A DNA stretch of 63,460 bases from Candidatus Aminicenantota bacterium (lineage in GTDB: Bacteria > Acidobacteriota > Aminicenantia > JAMOAD01), in NCBI GenBank assembly GCA_027067555.1, contig JAMOVU010000070.1, forward strand, positions 1-63,460, read 5' to 3'. Under the pieces are notes generated by a model that ran no database searches, was not told where the DNA came from, and saw only the letters and a list, made by a program, of their open reading frames with translations. Every line of letters begins with the position of its first letter. The stretch's first letter is position 1. Position numbers and translations under genes: made by a program. Shown one piece after another: positions 28,056-36,666 of this stretch.

Positions 28056-28567
28056 TAGGAATAATTTTAGGGAGTAAATCAGACTTAAGTTATGTAAAAT
28101 CTTATTTATCTCTTTTTGAAGATTTTTCCGTTAAATTTACTTTCGCAGTAAGCTCTGCACACAGGACACCTCAAAGAACAAAAGAATTGGTAAAAAAGAT
28201 GGAAGAAAAAGGGGTTAAAGTAATAATAGCAGTAGCAGGTGCGGCAGCTCATCTTCCGGGAGTAATAGCATCCTATACCACTTTGCCCGTAATAGGAGTA
28301 CCTATCCCATCTTCAGATTTAAAAGGCCTTGATGCACTTTTAGCTATTGTTCAAATGCCGGGAGGGATCCCTGTGGCAACTACTGCAATAGGAAAAGCCG
28401 GCGTTAAAAATGCAATTTTGCTTGGCTTTTCTATATTAGCTATAAATGATGAATCGCTCTCAAAAAAATTAAAAGATTTTAGAAATAGTCAAAAAGAAAA
28501 AGTAATAAAAGATTCGGAAGAAACAGAAAAAGAAATTTCATCTTATGGAACTTTTTTCAGCCTATAA
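28052..28567 (+). CDS. purE: 5-(carboxyamino)imidazole ribonucleotide mutase
   Basis: Moves the carboxyl group of N5-CAIR to C4 in purine synthesis. All signature blocks are present in 171 residues: GSKSDLSY, SSAHRTP, AVAGAAAHLPGV and QMPGGIPVATTAIG. These fit class I PurE, which needs PurK to supply N5-CAIR; no purK is in this window. The ATG overlaps the purD stop (ATGA), and the C-terminal region overlaps mtaB by 23 bases, so the three proteins are made from tightly coupled frames. Confidence 0.97.
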   Translation: MIGIILGSKSDLSYVKSYLSLFEDFSVKFTFAVSSAHRTPQRTKELVKKMEEKGVKVIIAVAGAAAHLPGVIASYTTLPVIGVPIPSSDLKGLDALLAIVQMPGGIPVATTAIGKAGVKNAILLGFSILAINDESLSKKLKDFRNSQKEKVIKDSEETEKEISSYGTFFSL

Positions 28568-29777
28568 TTTTGGATGCAGGCTAAATCAGGCTGAGCTTTC
28601 CTCCTGGATCAGAGATTTCGAAAAAAGAGGAATATTTTTTTCAAAAGAGATAAAAAAGGCTAAGTTTATCCTAATACACAGTTGCACTCTTACAAAGAGA
28701 GCTGATGCGGAAATCAGGCGCTTTTACAGACACTTAAAAAAAGAATATCCGGATAAAAAATTTGTAATTGCCGGATGTATGAGTAATTCTTTGAGAGATT
28801 ATTTTTATAAATCAAATGTTGACTTAATTCTCGATAATAAAGAAAAAAAAGAGCTTGTAAAAAGAGTAATTTCACACTTTGACTTAAAAACTGAAAAATC
28901 CAATCCACAAAAGAAGTATCTATCAAGAGGATTTTTAAAAATTGCGGATGGGTGTAATTATGGATGTACTTATTGCATAATTCCTTATGTCAGAGGGAAA
29001 GCCACAAGCATAGAGGAGCAGACAATAGAAAATAATTTAAAAGAACTTTTGAATTACGGATACAGAGAAATAGTAATTACTGGAGTAAATATAGCATATT
29101 ATAAAAGAGAACTGGGAGAGAAGGGAGCCTTTTTAAAACTTTTGAAAAAACTAGTAAATATCCCTGAAGATTTTTACCTTAGATTAACATCACTTGATCC
29201 ACGATTAATGAATAGAGAACTACTAGATTTTTTGATAAAAGAGGAAAAGATAGCAGCCCATTTTCACATCTCAATCCAAAATGGAAGTGAAAAAGTTTTA
29301 AAAAAGATGGGAAGATGGATGCCAATTAAAAAATACCTTGAAATTTTAGATAAGCTTAACAAAAAAGAAAATGTACTTTTATCAGCTGATTATATCGTCG
29401 GATTTGCAGGAGAAGATGATATGGAATTTGAAAAAGGGAAAAAGTTTTTGGAAGATTCTCCTTTGAACTATCTTCACATTTTCAGGTTCTCCCCCCGTGA
29501 AGGAATACCTGCGGCAAAAATGAAGCATCCACCAGAGAGAATCGCAAAGGAAAGATATGATATATTGAAAAATTTTCATGAAAATAGATATTCAACTTTT
29601 ATAAACTCATTTATAAATAAAAAGCTCAGAGGAATTATCATCAATAAAAACAGAGTTTTAACAGAAAATTATATTGACACATTAATAGAGAAAACAGCTC
29701 ATTTTAATTCAGGAGATATGGTTAATGTTTTGATTAAAAAAGAAAGTGGACTAAAAGCCGAAGGTATCATTGCTTGA
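28545..29777 (+). CDS. mtaB: tRNA t6A37 methylthiotransferase MtaB
   Basis: Radical-SAM enzyme that turns t6A37 of ANN-decoding tRNAs into ms2t6A. The N-terminal domain has the auxiliary-cluster cysteines in NFGCRLNQAE, HSCTL and VIAGCM. The radical-SAM cluster is Cys137, Cys141 and Cys144 in DGCNYGCTYCIIPYVRG. FRFSPREGIPAAKM and a shortened C-terminal TRAM-like region follow. GCRLNQAE marks MtaB rather than MiaB or RimO. The 410-residue length is normal. It overlaps purE by 23 bases, so expression is tied to the purine operon although the reaction is unrelated. Confidence 0.92.
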   Translation: MELFSAYNFGCRLNQAELSSWIRDFEKRGIFFSKEIKKAKFILIHSCTLTKRADAEIRRFYRHLKKEYPDKKFVIAGCMSNSLRDYFYKSNVDLILDNKEKKELVKRVISHFDLKTEKSNPQKKYLSRGFLKIADGCNYGCTYCIIPYVRGKATSIEEQTIENNLKELLNYGYREIVITGVNIAYYKRELGEKGAFLKLLKKLVNIPEDFYLRLTSLDPRLMNRELLDFLIKEEKIAAHFHISIQNGSEKVLKKMGRWMPIKKYLEILDKLNKKENVLLSADYIVGFAGEDDMEFEKGKKFLEDSPLNYLHIFRFSPREGIPAAKMKHPPERIAKERYDILKNFHENRYSTFINSFINKKLRGIIINKNRVLTENYIDTLIEKTAHFNSGDMVNVLIKKESGLKAEGIIA

Positions 29778-29851
29778 AATAATCATTCTCAACAAGAAGC
29801 CACCTTGAAATTTTCTTTGATTTTTGATAGCATCTTAAATGAAAAGTTCTG

Positions 29852-29880
29852 TTGTTTTTTGTGTTTTTATCCAGTCTAAT
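29852..29880 (+). promoter_or_regulatory. Promoter of the porGDAB operon
   Basis: TTGTTT (29852-29857), 17 bases and TCTAAT (29875-29880). The predicted leader of about 32 bases carries GAGGAGG before porG. The 140-base gap ahead of porG holds no other clear feature. Confidence 0.5.
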
Positions 29881-29918
29881 CATTTTAAATTAATCAAAAA
29901 TAATAGTGAGGAGGCATA

Positions 29919-30473
29919 ATGTTAGAATTAAGATTACACGGAAGAGGAGGCCAGGGTTCTGTCGTTGCTTCCAAGATCTTAGCAGATGCAGTAATGAAAG
30001 GTGGAAAATTCGTTCAAGCCTTTCCTGAATTTGGAGTTGAAAGAAGAGGTGCTCCTGTTTTCGCATTCGTAAGAATAGATGACAAACCCATCCTCCTTAA
30101 AAGTAAAATTTACACACCGGATCATGTTATAGTTTTAGACCCCACACTTATAGAATCAATCAATATTACCGAAGGATTAAAAGATAATGGTATAATCCTA
30201 ATTAATTCAGAACTTCCACCCTCAGAGTTCAAATTCGAAGGAAACTACAGAGTAATGACAGTTGATGCAAAAAGAATTGCCATTAAGTACAGACTTGGTT
30301 CAAAAGCATCTCCTATTGTAAACACTGCCATTTTAGGAGCTGTTATCAAGGCCATCCCAGTTGCCACAATGGACAACCTTATAGAAGCTATAAAAGATGG
30401 TGTACCTGTAAAAATAGAGGAAAACATAGCAGCTGCAAAGGAAGCATATGAAAGTTTAATTAAAGGAGAATAA
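29919..30473 (+). CDS. porG: Pyruvate/2-oxoacid:ferredoxin oxidoreductase, gamma subunit
   Basis: Gamma subunit of the four-subunit enzyme that turns pyruvate (or a related 2-oxoacid) and CoA into acyl-CoA, CO2 and reduced ferredoxin. The 184-residue sequence starts LELRLHGRGGQGSVVASKIL, then QAFPEFGVERRGAPVFAFVRI, both family signatures for the CoA-binding gamma chain. A strong GAGGAGG site precedes the ATG. Gene order gamma-delta-alpha-beta is the layout known from Thermotoga and Pyrococcus. The chemistry is cytoplasmic and oxygen-sensitive, supporting anaerobic life. Confidence 0.96.
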   Translation: MLELRLHGRGGQGSVVASKILADAVMKGGKFVQAFPEFGVERRGAPVFAFVRIDDKPILLKSKIYTPDHVIVLDPTLIESINITEGLKDNGIILINSELPPSEFKFEGNYRVMTVDAKRIAIKYRLGSKASPIVNTAILGAVIKAIPVATMDNLIEAIKDGVPVKIEENIAAAKEAYESLIKGE

Positions 30474-30475
30474 AA

Positions 30476-30769
30476 ATGTTTAAACCGGGAAAAAAGATTG
30501 AATTCAAATCAGCTAAAGAAATCCCGTTAACTCCCACATCTTTGGGAGATATGACCCATAATTATACGGGATCATGGAGAAACTTAAGGCCTGAAATAGA
30601 CTATGACAGATGTATTGACTGTATGATATGCTGGAAATTTTGTCCAGAGCCTGCAATTTATATTGAAAATGACAGGCCTAAAATCGATTATTATTTCTGT
30701 AAAGGATGCGGAATATGTGTTGAAGAGTGTCCTGTAAAGTGTATAGCATTTGAGGAGGAAGGAAAATGA
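30476..30769 (+). CDS. porD: Pyruvate/2-oxoacid:ferredoxin oxidoreductase, delta (ferredoxin) subunit
   Basis: Small ferredoxin-like chain carrying two [4Fe-4S] clusters that move electrons from the active site. Both binding motifs are complete: CIDCMICWKFCP and CKGCGICVEECP. The leading segment PLTPTSLGDMTHNYTGSWR is typical of PorD. The 97-residue length is normal. It starts 2 bases after porG behind AAAGGAG and overlaps porA by 4 bases, so the subunits are made in step. Confidence 0.97.
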   Translation: MFKPGKKIEFKSAKEIPLTPTSLGDMTHNYTGSWRNLRPEIDYDRCIDCMICWKFCPEPAIYIENDRPKIDYYFCKGCGICVEECPVKCIAFEEEGK

Positions 30770-31920
30770 AAAAAGTATTAATGGGGAATCATGCAATTTC
30801 TTACGGTGCTACTTTATCAAGAGTTCAGGTAATTGCCGCATATCCTATTACACCCCAAACACAGGTTGTTGAGCTCCTGTCTGAAATAGTTGCAAATGGA
30901 GAGCTTGAGGCAGAGTTTATCAAGGTAGAATCAGAGCATTCGGCAATGGCAGCCTGTATAGGAGCTTCAGCCGCAGGAGCAAGAGCTTTCACAGCAACAT
31001 CTTCCCAGGGACTCCTTTTAATGCATGAAGTTCTGCATTGGGCTTCAAGAGCAAGGCTTCCGATTGTAATGGCTAATATTAATAGAGCAATATCTCCGGG
31101 GTGGACAATTTGGACAGATCAAAATGATTCTCTCTCTCAAAGAGATACTGGCTGGATTCAGATATATGCTGCTGATAACCAGGAAGTTCTTGATAGTATT
31201 ATAATAGGATATAAAGTGGCTGAAAAAGTATCTTTACCTTTAATGGTCGTCCTTGATGCATTTGTTCTTTCCCACACTTATGAACCGGTTGATATCCCTG
31301 ATCAGGACAAAGTGGATAAATTTCTTCCACCTTACAATCCGAAAATCAAACTGGACCCTGAAGATCCCCATGCTTTCGGTGGATTGACAGCTCCAAATAT
31401 ATACATGGAATTTCAATATAACCACCAATTGGCAATGATGGAAGCAAAAAAAGTAATAAATGAGGCTGGAAAAGAGTATGGAGAAATCACAGGAAGATAT
31501 TATCAAAACTTATCTCCCTATAAAGTTGACGATGCGGAATATATTCTGATTACTTCAGGAACTGTAGCCAAAACCACAAATATAGTAGTTGATAAATTAA
31601 GAGAAAGCGGAGTTAAAATTGGAAATCTAAGAATCAGAACTTTCAGACCATTTCCTTCGGAAGAAATATATGAAATACTAAAAGATAAGAAAAAAATATT
31701 TGTAATTGATAGAAACCTTTCTTTTGGTAATACAGGAATCTTTTTTCAGGAAGTTAAAGCATCTTTATACAACACTGATATAAAAGTACCTATATTCGGT
31801 TTTGTTACAGGACTTGGAGGAAGAGATGTTACGCCCGAATTAATTGAAGAAATTGTTAACTATGGAATGAAAAAAGAGAAACCTGAAGAAGAGGTTATCT
31901 GGATGGGGGTGAAAAAATGA
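30766..31920 (+). CDS. porA: Pyruvate/2-oxoacid:ferredoxin oxidoreductase, alpha subunit
   Basis: Alpha chain that forms part of the thiamine-diphosphate active site and contacts the 2-oxoacid. Family motifs include GNHAISYGATLSRVQVIAAYPITPQTQ, whose PITPQT loop binds substrate, then KVESEHSAMAAC and FTATSSQGLLLMHEVL. The 384-residue length fits the archaeal-type PorA. Substrate could be pyruvate or a branched-chain 2-oxoacid; the sequence alone does not settle this. It overlaps porD and porB by 4 bases on either side. Confidence 0.96.
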   Translation: MKKVLMGNHAISYGATLSRVQVIAAYPITPQTQVVELLSEIVANGELEAEFIKVESEHSAMAACIGASAAGARAFTATSSQGLLLMHEVLHWASRARLPIVMANINRAISPGWTIWTDQNDSLSQRDTGWIQIYAADNQEVLDSIIIGYKVAEKVSLPLMVVLDAFVLSHTYEPVDIPDQDKVDKFLPPYNPKIKLDPEDPHAFGGLTAPNIYMEFQYNHQLAMMEAKKVINEAGKEYGEITGRYYQNLSPYKVDDAEYILITSGTVAKTTNIVVDKLRESGVKIGNLRIRTFRPFPSEEIYEILKDKKKIFVIDRNLSFGNTGIFFQEVKASLYNTDIKVPIFGFVTGLGGRDVTPELIEEIVNYGMKKEKPEEEVIWMGVKK

Positions 31921-32837
31921 CAGAAAAAAAGAAAAGAAAAATAAGATTATCAATACCGGCAGAAGAAATAATGAGACCGGGAAACCTTGCCTGTCAGGGA
32001 TGCGGAGCCTCTCTGGCAATGCGATATGCTTTAAAAGCATTGGGAAGGAATGTTATTTTTGATATACCAGCATGTTGCTGGAGTGTTATAGATGGACCTT
32101 TTCCATATTCATCTATAGGAGTCCCCTTACTTCACATGGCATTTGAAACAGCTGCTTCCACAGCATCGGGAATAAGAGCCGCAATGAAAGTCTTGGGAAA
32201 AGAGGATACAAAAGTAGTAGCATGGGCAGGAGACGGAGGAACTTTTGATATAGGGTTCCAAGCTCTATCCGGTGCAGCAGAGAGAAATGAAGATATAATA
32301 TATGTTTGCTATGATAATGAAGCATATATGAACACAGGAATTCAAAGGAGTGGAGCAACCCCTTACGGAGCATGGACAACCACCACACCTGTAAAGCACT
32401 TTAAAAAATTACCTAAAAAAGATATCATTGAAATTATGGCTGCCCACAGAATCCCGTATGTTGCAAATGTCAATATAGCTTATCCTGAAGATTTTATCAG
32501 AAAATTCCAGAAAGCAGCGTCAATAAGAGGTACAAAGTTTATCCATGTATTCTCTCCCTGCCCTCCGGGATGGAAAATGAAACCTGATGATACAATAAAG
32601 GTTGCAAAATTAGCTGTCCAAACAAGGGCATTCCCTTTAATTGAAATTGAAAATGGTGTAAAGTATACTTTGAATGTAAAAGTTAATAAGCCCAAACCAA
32701 TTTTTGAATATTTGAAGCTGCAGGGAAGATTCAAACATTTAACAGAAGAAGAGGTAAAAAGAATACAGGAGGATGTTGACTCTTATTGGGAGTACTTAAT
32801 GAAAAAAGTGGAATTTTCAAAGGAGTATGCCGGATAA
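31917..32837 (+). CDS. porB: Pyruvate/2-oxoacid:ferredoxin oxidoreductase, beta subunit
   Basis: Beta chain that binds thiamine diphosphate and one [4Fe-4S] cluster. Cluster cysteines begin with Cys26 and Cys29 in LACQGCGASLAMR, with others in PACCWSV and YVCYDNE. The thiamine-diphosphate motif is AGDGGTFDIGFQALSGAAERN, and YDNEAYMNTGIQRSGATP is characteristic of the four-subunit enzyme. The 306-residue length is normal. The end overlaps a membrane TPR-kinase gene by 11 bases, which is unusual for this operon and suggests joint control. Confidence 0.96.
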   Translation: MTEKKKRKIRLSIPAEEIMRPGNLACQGCGASLAMRYALKALGRNVIFDIPACCWSVIDGPFPYSSIGVPLLHMAFETAASTASGIRAAMKVLGKEDTKVVAWAGDGGTFDIGFQALSGAAERNEDIIYVCYDNEAYMNTGIQRSGATPYGAWTTTTPVKHFKKLPKKDIIEIMAAHRIPYVANVNIAYPEDFIRKFQKAASIRGTKFIHVFSPCPPGWKMKPDDTIKVAKLAVQTRAFPLIEIENGVKYTLNVKVNKPKPIFEYLKLQGRFKHLTEEEVKRIQEDVDSYWEYLMKKVEFSKEYAG

Positions 32838-35184
32838 TTTGTATTATTACATTAAATTAGCAGGAATCTTTGTAGTTGTTTTGCTTTTTATAAAATTCGT
32901 GCATTCTCTTTTTCTATCTATAAAGGTTTCTGAGACACTGGAGAAATCTTTTTTAAACACATTTTTTGAACAATTTTTCAAAAAATCAATACTTAAATCA
33001 AAAGCAAATAAATTGTTGAAAATGAACAATTTTTATGAAGCAGGAAAAATTTTCGAGGAGATAGGAGAATTTACCCAAGCCATTACCTGTTATGAACAGG
33101 GACAAAATTGGTATGACCTGGGAAAACTTTATGAAAAGATGGGAATGAAGAGGAAAGCAGCTCTATTTTATGAAAAAGGAGATTATTTAAGAGATGCAGT
33201 CAGGCTTTACAAGGAAATAGGTGCAATGGCAGAGGCAGCAAAACTTCTTGAAAAAAATCAGGAATTTGAAGAAGCAGCAGACCTTTATTTTGAAGTAGGA
33301 GATTATGATTCTGCTATTAAAATTTTTAAGAATTTTGGATATTATAACTACATCGGAAAAGCATATGAAAAATTGGGAAAGTATAAAGAAGCTGCCGAAG
33401 CCTATTTACAATGGTACAAACACATGAATGAAACAAGATTTACCTCTGTGGAGATAAATGAAGAAGTTTTAAAATACCTTCATCTTGCTGCTGATTTATT
33501 TTTAAAAGCAGGAGAACCGGAGAAAGCCATTGAAATTTTAGAAGAAGAGGGAATTTACGGGAAAGCTGCAAAAATATGTGAAGAGAATGGAATGCTTGAG
33601 AAAGCAGCTGAACTTTATGAACTAAATCATGATTTTAAAGCAGCAGCTGACATTTATATGAAAGCAAACAATGAATTAAAAGCTAATTTAATGTATGCAG
33701 ATTACTATTATGAAAAGGGTGAAAACTTAGAAGCGGCAAATTATTATTTTAAAGCAGGAGATTTTGGCAGAGCGGCTGAACTATATGAGTGGGAAAGAGA
33801 ATATGAAAAAGCAGCTGAGGCCTTCAGAAAAAATGAAAGCTACACTTCAGCAGCTGAAAATTATCTTAGAATAGGAAAAAAGAAAGAAGCTGCGGAGCTA
33901 TTTTCCCTTGGAGGGGAACATGAGAAAGCCGGAACTCTTTATAGAGAACTTGGAGAATTAAAAAAAGCAGGAGAAGAGTTTCTCATAGCTCAAAACTTCT
34001 ACAGTGCTGGTTTAGCTTTTTATGATGCTGGTAATGCGAAAGAGGCTATCGCTGCTTTCCAGAAAGTTGATATGAATAGTCCAAACTATAATTCTGCTAT
34101 CCTTTACATAACTAAAATTTTTCTTGCAAGTGGAAAATATGATTTGGTAATAAGCACACTTGAAAAATACTTAGAAAATAAAAAAATAAGCCCTGAAACA
34201 ATAGATCATTTTTATACTCTTGCCAGAGGTTATCATAATTCAGGGTTTTACGAAAAAGCGATAGACATTTATAAATCCATTCAAGTGGTAAATTTTGACT
34301 ATAAAGATACTAAAAAACTATTAGATGACGCTTATAAAGCACTCTCTGAAAAGAAAGAATTTGAGATAATGACATCTTCAAAAGAGGGAGAGGGAAGATA
34401 CAGAATTATTGACAAAATTGGTGAAGGTGGAATGGGTATAGTTTATAAAGCCGAGGATAATTTACTCAAAAGAATAGTAGCTTTAAAGGTGTTAAAGAAA
34501 AGTATTTTCAGAAACGAAAGGAGTATTGACAGATTTTACTCAGAAGCAAGATTGTCAGCTAAAATGAATCACCCTAATATCATTACAGTATACGATGTCG
34601 GAATGCTAAAAGGAGAACCCTTCATATCAATGGAGTATGTTGAGGGAACTAATTTCATTAAATATTTAAAAAGAAAAAAGAGGCTAAGCTTCAGACAAAC
34701 AATGTTTGTTGCCATAAATCTTTTCAGAGCTCTTGATTATGCGCATAAAAAGAATATAATTCATCGAGATATAAAACCTCAAAACATAATGCTCACTAAG
34801 GACAAACAAATTAAAATTATGGACTTTGGACTTGCTGTTTTAATCACAGAAAGAAACAAAGAAGAAAATATTATTGCCGGAACACCTACCTACATGTCTC
34901 CCGAACAAATAAAGGGAAACCCTGTAGACCACAGAACAGACATTTATTCTGCCGGAATCACACTTTTTCATTTGATTATTGGTTACCCCCCCTTCAGAGG
35001 AGAAGATGTAGCAAATCAACACCTATTTGCCACTCCGCCAAAAATTTCAGAGATAAGAGATGAGGTCCCTATAGAGTTCTCAGATTTTATCTCAAAGTGT
35101 ATAGAAAAAAGCAAAGAAAAAAGATTTCTTTCAGCCTCTGATGCATTGCTCGTTTTAAAAAAAATTCAGGCCAAATATAAATAG
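32827..35184 (+). CDS. Membrane-anchored TPR protein with C-terminal Ser/Thr kinase
   Basis: A 785-residue protein with one N-terminal membrane helix (about 7-31), a long array of TPR-like repeats (about 60-510) and a Hanks-type kinase at the C-terminus (about 524-785). The kinase is intact: GEGGMGIVYKA, the ALKVL lysine, HRDIKPQN at 646 and DFGLA at 666. The repeats keep returning to a KAAELYE-like unit, many of them short (about 19-20 residues) rather than the usual 34. The ATG lies inside porB, so translation is coupled to the oxidoreductase. Kinase and repeats should both face the cytoplasm. A role in controlling or placing that complex is inference; targets are unknown. Confidence 0.88.
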   Translation: MPDNLYYYIKLAGIFVVVLLFIKFVHSLFLSIKVSETLEKSFLNTFFEQFFKKSILKSKANKLLKMNNFYEAGKIFEEIGEFTQAITCYEQGQNWYDLGKLYEKMGMKRKAALFYEKGDYLRDAVRLYKEIGAMAEAAKLLEKNQEFEEAADLYFEVGDYDSAIKIFKNFGYYNYIGKAYEKLGKYKEAAEAYLQWYKHMNETRFTSVEINEEVLKYLHLAADLFLKAGEPEKAIEILEEEGIYGKAAKICEENGMLEKAAELYELNHDFKAAADIYMKANNELKANLMYADYYYEKGENLEAANYYFKAGDFGRAAELYEWEREYEKAAEAFRKNESYTSAAENYLRIGKKKEAAELFSLGGEHEKAGTLYRELGELKKAGEEFLIAQNFYSAGLAFYDAGNAKEAIAAFQKVDMNSPNYNSAILYITKIFLASGKYDLVISTLEKYLENKKISPETIDHFYTLARGYHNSGFYEKAIDIYKSIQVVNFDYKDTKKLLDDAYKALSEKKEFEIMTSSKEGEGRYRIIDKIGEGGMGIVYKAEDNLLKRIVALKVLKKSIFRNERSIDRFYSEARLSAKMNHPNIITVYDVGMLKGEPFISMEYVEGTNFIKYLKRKKRLSFRQTMFVAINLFRALDYAHKKNIIHRDIKPQNIMLTKDKQIKIMDFGLAVLITERNKEENIIAGTPTYMSPEQIKGNPVDHRTDIYSAGITLFHLIIGYPPFRGEDVANQHLFATPPKISEIRDEVPIEFSDFISKCIEKSKEKRFLSASDALLVLKKIQAKYK

Positions 35185-35199
35185 AGAATTCTATTTTTT
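35179..35199 (+). terminator. Weak shared hairpin between convergent genes
   Basis: AAATAGA and TCTATTT form a 7-base AT-rich stem with loop GAAT, followed by T residues. Both convergent stop codons lie inside it. The stem is weak, so it may only slow polymerase. Confidence 0.3.
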
Positions 35200-36564
35200 G
35201 AAAAAAGAAAACAAACCTTTTGCGGAAGAGGTAAGTTTTTTATAAAGATTGTTTATTTTCTCATCATTGGGGAATTTATGTATTGCCTTTTCAAGCACTG
35301 ATACTGCTCTACTCTTAAGACCTTCCTCTTCATACAATTTTGCAAGATAATAATATGGATCTGAAGACCATTGATTCAAAGAAATTGCCTTTAAAAAATT
35401 CTCCTCCGCTGCTTTCTTGTACTGATCTATTTTGGACTGTCCGAGAGCAAGAACAAAGTAAGCTTCGTAATTCTTAGTATTGGCATATCTAATTACACTT
35501 TCTAATAAGGAAATTGCCTGCTGATATGCTTGCTGTTTAAATAAAATTTTAGCTCTCATTATTGTTTGTCTAACCAATTTTTCCTGATCCACCTTTTTTT
35601 CCTCTTCTTCCTCAGGCTCAGGTATAATATCATTTGCCTTATTTATGGCATCAAAAACGATTTCTGCTTTCTCCTTAATTTCCGGAGGAGTTCCGGTAGG
35701 CAATCTATCAGGGTGAAATTTTTTTACTAATTCCAAAAACTTCTTTTTCCTTTCTTTCGGGTCTTTCGGAAGAATCTTAGAATATTCCTTATTTTCAGCC
35801 AACAAATATATATTTTCCATTTCTTCCAAAAACTCTTCAGATAATTCTACTTTTGAAATATCTTCGTCTTTCTCCTCTCTTTTTTCCCCTTTCTCACCAA
35901 TAACACTGATGAAATCAAAAGTATAAAGTTTAAAAAGTAGTCTAAAAATATTATTACCAAATTTATTGGTTATCTCTTCCAATTCTTTCGACTCTTTTAA
36001 AAAATCAAGGAGTTTTCTCTCTTTCACGGAAAGCAAAAATTCGAATCTATTTTTTCCTTCCAATTTACGAATTTGGCCATCAAAAATTGATTTAACTTTG
36101 TTATTAATATCCCCATATTCCACGGCTTCCAACAATACTTCAACCAGAGGAATATTTAATCTTGAGTCCGGAGGAATTTTCACCTTTCTTTTTAAAAAGC
36201 TATACTTTAAATCCTCCTCATAAATCATTGCCAAAGAAACTTTTTTTAATTGATATTTTAATGCGGTAAATAATTGAGACGCATTTATAATGCCTTCCTG
36301 AACCAATTTTTTACCCAGTTTTTCTCCACTAAGCCTTGCCTTTTCTATATAATAGTGAAGGCTTTTATATTGCTCGTCATCTATAATATTCAAAGAATAA
36401 AGAATATTTCCAAGATGTTCCTGTTCTGCGGTACTTTTTGAAAAAACAACAACCTCATTTTCAACAAATAGCTCCCTCCTGATTCCACTCTTTTCCCCAA
36501 TTAACACCCCGCTTAAATTTTCCTTCAAAATTTTCTTAATCAAATTTATCAGCTCTAAATTCAT
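35191..36564 (-). CDS. DUF4388-like, J-domain and TPR protein
   Basis: A 457-residue cytoplasmic protein with no known exact counterpart. Residues 1-130 look like DUF4388 (GVLIGEKSGIRRELFVENEVVVF; LGKKLVQEGIINASQL), a module seen with gliding and two-component proteins. A middle part of unknown type is followed by a J-domain-like segment around residues 262-318. This has a clear HPD motif at 284-286 in VKKFHPDRLP. A TPR region from about 330 ends near a Lys/Phe tail. The HPD implies interaction with DnaK, though the J-domain's first helix is poorly preserved. It has its own promoter and a GGAAGGG site, and is divergent from purH. Confidence 0.72.
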   Translation of the reverse strand: MNLELINLIKKILKENLSGVLIGEKSGIRRELFVENEVVVFSKSTAEQEHLGNILYSLNIIDDEQYKSLHYYIEKARLSGEKLGKKLVQEGIINASQLFTALKYQLKKVSLAMIYEEDLKYSFLKRKVKIPPDSRLNIPLVEVLLEAVEYGDINNKVKSIFDGQIRKLEGKNRFEFLLSVKERKLLDFLKESKELEEITNKFGNNIFRLLFKLYTFDFISVIGEKGEKREEKDEDISKVELSEEFLEEMENIYLLAENKEYSKILPKDPKERKKKFLELVKKFHPDRLPTGTPPEIKEKAEIVFDAINKANDIIPEPEEEEEKKVDQEKLVRQTIMRAKILFKQQAYQQAISLLESVIRYANTKNYEAYFVLALGQSKIDQYKKAAEENFLKAISLNQWSSDPYYYLAKLYEEEGLKSRAVSVLEKAIHKFPNDEKINNLYKKLTSSAKGLFSFFKK

Positions 36565-36584
36565 ATTTTACCCTTCCTGCAATT

Positions 36585-36613
36585 AGTATAATATGAAAAA
36601 TAAAAAAAAACAA
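36585..36613 (-). promoter_or_regulatory. Promoter of the DUF4388/J-domain/TPR gene
   Basis: On the minus strand, TTGTTT (36613-36608), 17 bases with a long T run, and TATACT (36590-36585). A leader of about 14 bases contains GGAAGGG. Confidence 0.6.
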
Positions 36614-36639
36614 GCGGAAAACACTTGAAATACAAGTTG

Positions 36640-36648
36640 TGATATAAT
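36640..36648 (+). promoter_or_regulatory. Extended -10 promoter of purH
   Basis: TGATATAAT gives a perfect -10 box with an extended TG. No -35 hexamer is found 16-18 bases upstream; a TTGAAA lies only 12 bases away, which is too close. CAGGAGG follows before the ATG. Confidence 0.5.
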
Positions 36649-36666
36649 AGTTCTCAGGAGGAAAAA

